A DNA stretch of 64,000 nucleotides. Source: Bradyrhizobium sp. CSA207 (GTDB lineage Bacteria; Pseudomonadota; Alphaproteobacteria; Rhizobiales; Xanthobacteraceae). The stretch lies in the NCBI RefSeq assembly GCF_029051685.1, contig NZ_JAACFT010000008.1, positions 178,636-242,635 on the forward strand. The letters run 5' to 3'. Below the pieces are notes generated by a model. The model was not told the DNA's origin. It did no database searches and saw only the letters and a program-made list of their open reading frames with translations. The translations under genes were made by a program, and so were the position numbers. Below, piece by piece: positions 58,819 through 64,000 of the stretch (positions within the stretch are counted from its first letter, which is position 1; each line of letters starts with the position of its first letter).

Positions 58819-59226
58819 TCAGGTCGAGGTTCTCCGACGTCGCAGATGTTCGAGCCGCGTGGCCTCCGCCTCGCGCGATCCGTATAGCTCGACATAGATG
58901 CGTTCGAGCACAGCGGTGAGATCGGCCGCGATCTCCGAATTCCAGAACCGGATGACTTGGTATCCTTCGCGCTCGAGCCAGCGTTGCCGTTCGCGGTCTT
59001 TCTCGGCCGTGTCGTCTTCGTTGTGATGTCCGCCGTCGAGTTCAATGATCAGGCGCTTGGCCGGACAGAAGAAGTCGACGACGTAGGGACCGATCGGCGC
59101 TTGTCGGCGGAAATGCGTCCCCTCAACCGGAAGCTCTTTGAGGGCACGCCACAGCAGCCGTTCGTACGGCGTGGTATTGGCTCGCAACTTTCTCGCGGCG
59201 GCGCGTCGGATTGATGTCGAGACCAT
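58819..59226 (-). CDS. DUF559 domain-containing protein (VSR/restriction-like nuclease fold)
   Basis: A 135-residue protein. RKLRANTTPYERLLWRALKE, FRRQAPIGPYVVDFFCPAKR and LIIELDGGHHNEDD followed by RQRWLEREGYQVIRFWNSEI are the DUF559 hallmarks; the D-x-n-E-x-D pattern (VVDFFC, IELDGG) is that of PD-(D/E)xK nucleases related to very-short-patch repair endonuclease. No methyltransferase is near. The gene lies between direct repeats of a palindromic element, with the upstream copy ending nine bases from the start. Confidence 0.88.
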   Translation of the reverse strand: MVSTSIRRAAARKLRANTTPYERLLWRALKELPVEGTHFRRQAPIGPYVVDFFCPAKRLIIELDGGHHNEDDTAEKDRERQRWLEREGYQVIRFWNSEIAADLTAVLERIYVELYGSREAEATRLEHLRRRRTST

Positions 59227-59234
59227 TCTTGGGC

Positions 59235-59316
59235 TTCACCCCACCCCGCTCGCGCTTTGCGCGAGCGACCCACGAGCGAGCTACGCTCGTCTCGGACCCC
59301 TCCAGGGGAGGGTAAG
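59235..59316. repeat. Palindromic element, direct copy upstream of DUF559
   Basis: TTCACCCCACCCCGCT at the left and CTCCAGGGGAGGGTAAG at the right match the ends of 58731-58800 in the same orientation; the middles differ (GCGCTTTGCGCGAGCG and GAGCTACGCTCG are small hairpins). The DUF559 gene is bracketed by the two copies. Confidence 0.88.
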
Positions 59317-59354
59317 CGAAGCGCGACCTTAGCACAATCACAAGGCGTACGAGG

Positions 59355-59467
59355 CTACACGGCCGGCGTCGTCACGCCGCCGTCGATGACGATGGTCTGC
59401 CGATGCCGCGGCTGGAGCCGGTGACGATTGCCACTTTTCCTGTGAGATCGAACGGGGTGTTTTTCAT
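59355..59467 (-). pseudogene. Short-chain dehydrogenase (SDR) remnant with internal deletion
   Basis: The minus strand starts MKNTPFDLTGKVAIVTGSSR and GIG, a perfect SDR N terminus with the TGxxxGIG nucleotide motif, then switches frame at about 59399 to QTIVIDGGVTTPAV and a stop, a typical SDR C terminus. About 220 codons are missing between. It lies at the 3' side of the pimD-pimC-pimA row, where an SDR gene would fit as a further fatty-acid enzyme. Confidence 0.85.
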
Positions 59468-59494
59468 TGGTGTTGGGTTCCGCTGCTTCCATTT

Positions 59495-59621
59495 ACTCCG
59501 TCATTGCGAGCACAGCGAAGCAATCCAGAATCTTTCCGCGGAGAAAGTCTGGATTGCTTCGTCGCATCAGCGCAAAATTGCTACGCAATTTTGTCGCGAG
59601 CTCCTCGCAATGACGATGTGG
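59495..59621. repeat. 127-bp structured repeat, copy 2
   Basis: This is the direct partner of 56788-56914, with the same outer and inner stems; differences are a handful of substitutions, mainly in the loop regions (for example GCACAGCG against GCGCCGCG). It lies between the SDR remnant and the pimD end. Confidence 0.93.
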
Positions 59622-59669
59622 CGAGATCCCGGGCTCATCGTTGCGCACGCCCTGGGATGACGGCCGTGG

Positions 59670-60812
59670 TCAGATCAACCCGCCCGAATCAGCCACACGG
59701 CGCTGGTGGTAGTCGGTATCGCCGAAGCTGTTCTCGATCATGGTGAGGCGCTTGAAGTAGTGGCCGATCTTTGCCTCCATGGTCATGCCGATGCCGCCGT
59801 GAAGCTGGATCGCCTGCTGGCCGACGAACTTCAGCGACTTGCCGATCTGCACCTTGGCCGCGGCGATCGCAACGGCGCGCTCGCCTGCGTCCTCGAAATC
59901 ACCCGCCATGGTCGCGAACATCGACATCGATCTCGCCTGCTCGGCGGCGACGAACATGTCGGAGGCGCGGTGCTGCAGTGACTGGAACGAGCCGATCGGC
60001 ACACCAAACTGCTTGCGCGTCTTGATGTACTCGACCGTGGTCTTGAGCGACTCGTCCATCAGGCCGACCGCCTCGGCGCAGAGCGCGATGCGGGCCTCGT
60101 CGACGACGCGCTCGATCAGCGCCAGCGAGTCGTCGGGATTGCCGAGCACGGCATCGGCGCCGACCTCGACGCCGGTGAAGCTGATGTCGGCGGCATGCAG
60201 GCCGTCCTGCGTCGGGTATGACTTCTTCGCCATGCCCTTGGCATTCGCCGGCACCAGGAACACGCCGATGCCGGTCTTGTCGCGGCGATCGCCCCCGGTG
60301 CGCGCGGTGACGATCAGTGTGTCGGCGTTCTCGCCGTTGAGCACGACGAACTTCTCGCCGTCGATCACGTAAGCCTCGCCCTTCTTCTTCGCCGTCGTGG
60401 TGACGTCGAACAGATCGTAGCGCGAGTTCTTCTCGAGCTGGGCAAACGCCAGCGTCTTGCTGCCGTCGACGATGCCGGGCACGTGGGCCGCCTTCTGCGC
60501 ATCGGTGCCGGCGTGGCGGAGGAAACCGCCGCCGATCACGACCGTGGCGAGATAAGGCTCGAGCACCAGCGCCTTGCCGAGCGCCTCCATCACGATCATG
60601 GTCTCGACACCGCCGCCGCCGAAGCCGCCATCGGCCTCCGCGAAGGGCAGACCGAGCAGGCCTTGATCGGCGAGCTTGAGCCAGACGGCTTTGCTCCAGC
60701 CGCCCTTCTCCTTCATGTATTTCTTGCGGCTCTCGAAATCGTAGGAATCGGTCAGCAGGCCGTCGATGCTTTCCTTGAGAAGCCGCTGCTCCTCGGACAA
60801 ATCAAAATCCAT
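59670..60812 (-). CDS. pimD: Acyl-CoA dehydrogenase, pimeloyl-CoA dehydrogenase small-subunit type
   Basis: A 380-residue FAD acyl-CoA dehydrogenase. MDFDLSEEQRLLKESIDGLL starts the N-terminal domain; the FAD/substrate contacts lie in FAQLEKNSRYDLFDVTTTAK and the C-terminal GQQAIQLHGGIGMTMEAKIG with YFKRLTMIENSFGDTDYH. The usual catalytic glutamate position is not obvious, as in the small subunit of heteromeric enzymes. ATG 60812 has GGAGAG upstream. The pimD/pimC pairing follows the Rhodopseudomonas pim operon; the gene name rests on that order. Confidence 0.85.
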   Translation of the reverse strand: MDFDLSEEQRLLKESIDGLLTDSYDFESRKKYMKEKGGWSKAVWLKLADQGLLGLPFAEADGGFGGGGVETMIVMEALGKALVLEPYLATVVIGGGFLRHAGTDAQKAAHVPGIVDGSKTLAFAQLEKNSRYDLFDVTTTAKKKGEAYVIDGEKFVVLNGENADTLIVTARTGGDRRDKTGIGVFLVPANAKGMAKKSYPTQDGLHAADISFTGVEVGADAVLGNPDDSLALIERVVDEARIALCAEAVGLMDESLKTTVEYIKTRKQFGVPIGSFQSLQHRASDMFVAAEQARSMSMFATMAGDFEDAGERAVAIAAAKVQIGKSLKFVGQQAIQLHGGIGMTMEAKIGHYFKRLTMIENSFGDTDYHQRRVADSGGLI

Positions 60813-60869
60813 GTTGCTCTCCAAAATCGACGGTGGATCATTGCCCTCGCCGCCGCTTTACCCCTCAGA

Positions 60870-60987
60870 CGTCATCCCCGCCTTGTGCGCAATTGCGCAC
60901 TGGGGCGGGGATCCAGTAAACGCAGCCGCCTGCCATACTCACGACCGCCGCGGCGTACTGGGTCCCCCCGCCTGCGCGGGGGACGAC
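60870..60987. repeat. Palindromic elements between pimC and pimD
   Basis: CCCCGCC..GCGCAATTGCGC..GGCGGGG (about 60876-60910) and CCCCCCGCCTGCGCGGGGG (about 60964-60982) are strong hairpins inside a 196-base gap; the outer CGTCATCCCC and GGGGGACGAC ends pair partly. They could reduce pimD relative to pimC expression. Confidence 0.85.
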
Positions 60988-61008
60988 AGCGTCCTTCTGT
61001 TCAGATCA

Positions 61009-62199
61009 TCACAGCCCCAGCACCGCCTTGGCGATGATGTTGCGCTGGATCTCGTTGGAGCCGCCGTAGATCGAGACCTTGCGGTTGTTGAAGTAGCTCG
61101 GCGCGATCTGGGCGGTCCAGTCCATGGCTTCGTTCGAGCCGTCGTCGCCGTGCACGTCGTAGGGCGCGGCGAACGGGCCGATCACTTCCATCAGGAGCTC
61201 GGTGGTGGTCTGCTGGATCTCGGAGCCCTTGATCTTCAGCACCGACGAGGCCGGATTGGGCTTGCCCTTGCCGTGCTTGCCTTCGTCGGCGACGACGCGG
61301 AGCTGGGTGAGCTCCAGCGCCTTCAGCTCGATCTCGCAGGCGGCGAGCTTCTCGCGGAACGCGGCATCCTGGATGATCGGGCGGCCAGCGGATTCGACCT
61401 TGCCGGCGAGATCGCGGATGCGGCGCAGCCGCTCCTTGGAGACGCCGACCCGGGCGATGCCGGTGCGCTCATTGCCGAGCAGGAATTTCGCGTAATCCCA
61501 GCCCTTGTTCTCCTCGCCGATCAGGTTCTCGATGGGCACCTCGACGTCGTCGAAGAACACTTCGTTGACCTCGGCGCCGCCATCGATGGTCTGGATCGGA
61601 CGCACGGTGACGCCCTTGGACTTCATGCTGAAGACGATGAAGGAGATGCCCATCTGCTTCTTGGCAGCCGGATCGGTGCGGCAGAGGCAGAAGATCATGT
61701 CGGCGTGCTGGGCCAGCGTGGTCCAGGTCTTCTGGCCGTTGATGATCCACTTGTCGCCCTTGCGCTCGGCTTTCGTCTTCAGCGAGGCAAGGTCAGAGCC
61801 GGAGCCGGGCTCCGAAAAACCCTGGCACCACCAGTCGTCGACATTGGCGATGCGCGGCAGATACTGCTTCTTCTGCTCTTCGTTGCCGAAGGTGTAGATG
61901 ACCGGGCCGACCATGCTGACGCCGAAGGCGAGCGGCTGCGGCGCCGGATAGGACTGCAGCTCCTCGTTGAAGATGTAGTGCTGCACGGATGTCCAGCCGG
62001 TGCCGCCATATTGCTTGGGCCAGTGGCTGACGCCCCAGCCCTTCTTGTTGAGGATGCGCCACCACGTCACCATCTCGTCCTTGGAGAGGTGGCGACCCTC
62101 GACCAGCTTGCGCCGCGTGTCCGGCGGCACCTTGTCGCGGAAGAATGATCGCACTTCCTCGCGAAACGCCTGCTCTTCTTTCGTGAATGCGAGATCCAT
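61009..62199 (-). CDS. pimC: Acyl-CoA dehydrogenase, pimeloyl-CoA dehydrogenase large-subunit type
   Basis: A 396-residue acyl-CoA dehydrogenase. MDLAFTKEEQAFREEVRSFF, WPKQYGGTGWTSVQHYIFNE, WCQGFSEPGSGSDLASLKTK (FAD loop) and YGGSNEIQRNIIAKAVLGL (C-terminal FAD motif) are clear. The ATG at 62199 has AGGAGG nine bases upstream. It follows the CoA ligase gene by 25 bases in the order ligase, large subunit, small subunit known from the pim cluster, which degrades dicarboxylic and medium-chain acids. Confidence 0.88.
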   Translation of the reverse strand: MDLAFTKEEQAFREEVRSFFRDKVPPDTRRKLVEGRHLSKDEMVTWWRILNKKGWGVSHWPKQYGGTGWTSVQHYIFNEELQSYPAPQPLAFGVSMVGPVIYTFGNEEQKKQYLPRIANVDDWWCQGFSEPGSGSDLASLKTKAERKGDKWIINGQKTWTTLAQHADMIFCLCRTDPAAKKQMGISFIVFSMKSKGVTVRPIQTIDGGAEVNEVFFDDVEVPIENLIGEENKGWDYAKFLLGNERTGIARVGVSKERLRRIRDLAGKVESAGRPIIQDAAFREKLAACEIELKALELTQLRVVADEGKHGKGKPNPASSVLKIKGSEIQQTTTELLMEVIGPFAAPYDVHGDDGSNEAMDWTAQIAPSYFNNRKVSIYGGSNEIQRNIIAKAVLGL

Positions 62200-62224
62200 C
62201 GGATCCTCCTGTGAGCGTTTATTC

Positions 62225-63904
62225 CTAGTTTGTGGCCTGCTGTTGGACTGATGATAACGATTGCTTTTGCTGCTGGCGCAACTCGTGGCGCGACAGCTTG
62301 CCGACCGGCGTGCGCGGCAGATCGTCGACGAACTCGACTTCGGCCGGCATTTCGTGCTTGCCGAGCTTGCCGGCAAGCTGCGCGCGCAGCTCGTCGAGCG
62401 AGAACGGCTTTGCCCCGGGCCTGAGCTTGATGAAGGCCTTTGCGGCTTCGCCGCGATAGGCGTCGGGAATGCCGAGCACAATGACCTCGTGCACGCCGGC
62501 AATGGTGTAGATCGCCTGCTCGATCATCTGCGGGTAGACGTTGAAGCCGCCGGAGATGATCATGTCCTTCTTGCGGTCGACCAGGAAGAAATAGCCGTCC
62601 GTATCCATGTAGCCGATGTCGCCGGTCAGGAAGCGACCGTCGACGAAGGCCTCCGCGGATCCTTCCGGCTTGTTCCAGTAGCCCCTGGTGACGTTCGGGC
62701 CCTTGATGCGGATCTCGCCGACGTCGCCCGCCGGCAGCACCTTGGTCGGGTCATCCAGCGCGACGACGTCGAGCTCGATGCCGGGCAGCATCAGGCCGAT
62801 CGAGCCGGGCTTGTCGGGGCCGACAGGCGGATGGCCGGTGCCGGGCGAGCAGGTCTCGGTCATGCCCCAGCCGCTCTTCAGCTTCTTGCCGATCTTGCGC
62901 TCGAAGAAGTTCGCGATCTCCACCGGCAGCGGCGCGCCGCCGGAGCCGATGACGGCGAGCGAGGAGAAGTCGCGCTTGTCGAGATCGGGCAGCGCCGCGA
63001 TCGCGATCCACATCGTCGGCACGCCCGGAAAGTAAGTCGCGCGCTTGACCCCGATGTCGCGCATCACGGCCTCGACGTCGAAGCGCTGATGCAGCGAGAT
63101 CAGGTTGCCCCGCCTGAGCGAAGATAGCAGCACAACGGTGAGCGCATAGATGTGGAATAGCGGCAGCACGCAGATCACGCGCTCGACGACATCGCCGCGC
63201 GCCGCGCGCGACGGCTTGCCCCAGACGTCGTAGATCGACACCGCCGAGGTGAGATTGCCATGCGTGAGCATGGCGCCCTTGGGCAGGCCGGTGGTGCCGC
63301 CGGTATATTGCAGCAGCGCGACGTCGTCCGCCGTCACTTTCGGCCATTGCGCCGGCGGGGCGGCGCCCTCGACGAAGGTCTTGAAGGTGACGATGCGGGG
63401 ATCATCAGGGATCGCCGCCTGCGGGGTGCCGACCTTGCCCCAATTGTCGTCCTCGCAGACGACGAGACGGTCGATCAGACCCTTTTCGAGAAACTTCAGT
63501 GCCGTCGGCAGCAATGCGGCGAGGTTCGACGTGACCAGCACCCGCGAGCCGGAGTCGGAGATCTTGTGGGTCAGCGCGATCTCGCCGTCGAGCGGGGAGA
63601 GATGCGCGACGCGGGCGCCGGCCTTGAGCGCGCCGAAGAAATTGACGGGGTGGTCGGGCGTATTGCCGAGGAACAGCGCGACGGAGGCGTTCTTGGCGTA
63701 GCCGGCACGGAGAAACGCCGCGGCCGCGCGCTCGACCATCGCGGCAAGCTCGCTGTAGCTGATCGGACGGTCGCGGAATTCGAGCGCGGTGCGCGGGCCG
63801 TAGTCGGCGGCGGCTTTCGACAGCAGGTCGGAGAGCGTGCCCTGGACGATGCTGTCGTCCCAGCGCACGCCCTCGGGATAAAACTGTTCGCCGGGGTGGG
63901 TCAT
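62225..63904 (-). CDS. pimA: Dicarboxylate/fatty-acid CoA ligase, PimA type
   Basis: A 559-residue AMP-forming ligase (ANL superfamily). The P-loop is LLQYTGGTTGLPKGAMLTHG, the second core motif SGWGMTETCSPGTGHPP, the hinge LTGDIGYMDTDGYFFLVDRK followed by DMIISGGFNVYPQMIE, and the catalytic lysine lies in RTPVGKLSRHELR. It activates dicarboxylic or fatty acids to CoA esters for PimC/PimD. The family match is firm, the exact substrate less so. It is the first gene of the row in this window; 96 bases upstream remain. Confidence 0.88.
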   Translation of the reverse strand: MTHPGEQFYPEGVRWDDSIVQGTLSDLLSKAAADYGPRTALEFRDRPISYSELAAMVERAAAAFLRAGYAKNASVALFLGNTPDHPVNFFGALKAGARVAHLSPLDGEIALTHKISDSGSRVLVTSNLAALLPTALKFLEKGLIDRLVVCEDDNWGKVGTPQAAIPDDPRIVTFKTFVEGAAPPAQWPKVTADDVALLQYTGGTTGLPKGAMLTHGNLTSAVSIYDVWGKPSRAARGDVVERVICVLPLFHIYALTVVLLSSLRRGNLISLHQRFDVEAVMRDIGVKRATYFPGVPTMWIAIAALPDLDKRDFSSLAVIGSGGAPLPVEIANFFERKIGKKLKSGWGMTETCSPGTGHPPVGPDKPGSIGLMLPGIELDVVALDDPTKVLPAGDVGEIRIKGPNVTRGYWNKPEGSAEAFVDGRFLTGDIGYMDTDGYFFLVDRKKDMIISGGFNVYPQMIEQAIYTIAGVHEVIVLGIPDAYRGEAAKAFIKLRPGAKPFSLDELRAQLAGKLGKHEMPAEVEFVDDLPRTPVGKLSRHELRQQQKQSLSSVQQQATN

Positions 63905-63970
63905 TGAAGGTCGTTACTCTGCAAAGCGGTCGCGACGGCATCGTGTGAGGCGGGCCCAAGTGTTCGGGCT

Positions 63971-63993
63971 CCCTTCCCCCCTGTGGGGAAGGG
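63971..63993. repeat. Palindrome at the right edge (start of a repeat element)
   Basis: CCCTTCCCC and GGGGAAGGG pair perfectly across CCTGT, 66 bases upstream of pimA. The following GTTGGGGA suggests that a longer repeat element continues beyond the window. Confidence 0.75.
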
Positions 63994-64000
63994 TTGGGGA

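Noticed and set aside
55390..59670. Insertion sequence or integrative element in the repeat-rich end
   Set aside because: No transposase, integrase or target-site duplications were seen; the repeats are short palindromic elements.

Overview
The window is GC-rich, densely coded DNA from an alphaproteobacterium, most likely a Bradyrhizobium or close relative (Nitrobacteraceae). The inference rests on a 184-residue CycM-type membrane cytochrome c divergent from kdsB-pheA, a pimeloyl-CoA (pim) acyl-CoA catabolic cluster like that of Rhodopseudomonas, a DUF2865 protein, a DUF883 protein, an HWE-family kinase, and many short palindromic intergenic repeats. No rRNA, tRNA, CRISPR array, integrase, prophage or intact insertion sequence was seen.

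Layout. 1-7.9 kb: envelope and regulatory genes (small membrane protein, a fragment of a chemotaxis receptor gene, DUF2865 protein, L,D-transpeptidase, AI-2E-type permease, DUF883 protein, OpgC-like acyltransferase, TetR regulator, CHASE/HWE kinase with a decayed ATP-binding domain). 8.2-20.4 kb: one long minus-strand urea island, urtABCDE (urea ABC importer) followed by ureD-ureA-ureB-HD-ureC-ABM-ureE-ureF-ureG (urease and its nickel chaperones), read from a good sigma-54 promoter. 20.8-23.3 kb: an RNA-remodelling group of DEAD-box helicase, second IF-1-like protein and cold-shock protein. 23.3-35 kb: Flp/Tad pilus locus (stand-alone secretin N-domain protein, flp pilin, cpaABCDEF, tadB, tadC, tadD) with a sterol-desaturase-family gene between. 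35.5-45.5 kb: M17 aminopeptidase and NlpC/P60 dipeptidyl-peptidase genes, tail to tail with a yejF-E-B-A-A peptide importer, plausibly a murein-peptide salvage unit. 45.7-54 kb: cycM, kdsB, pheA, a truncated luciferase-like oxidoreductase, metF and metH. 54-64 kb: DUF3592 protein, glutathione transferase, ArsR remnant, glpK, DUF559 endonuclease-like gene, SDR remnant, and pimD-pimC-pimA; this end is rich in palindromic repeats.

How the genes work together. UrtABCDE takes up urea, UreABC hydrolyses it and UreDEFG loads nickel; the sigma-54 element ties the set to nitrogen limitation. CpaA processes Flp, CpaE/CpaF/TadB/TadC drive assembly and CpaC/CpaD form the outer-membrane exit. MetF supplies methyltetrahydrofolate to MetH. 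PimA activates dicarboxylic or fatty acids and PimC/PimD dehydrogenate the CoA esters.

The most unusual signals are: a DUF559 gene bracketed by direct copies of a palindromic element; two 127-bp structured direct repeats, one abutting an ArsR gene that has no start codon; two unrelated genes whose stop codons lie inside short tandem repeats; an HD-domain gene and an ABM-domain gene inserted in the urease operon; and at least four gene remnants (chemotaxis receptor, LLM oxidoreductase, ArsR, SDR).
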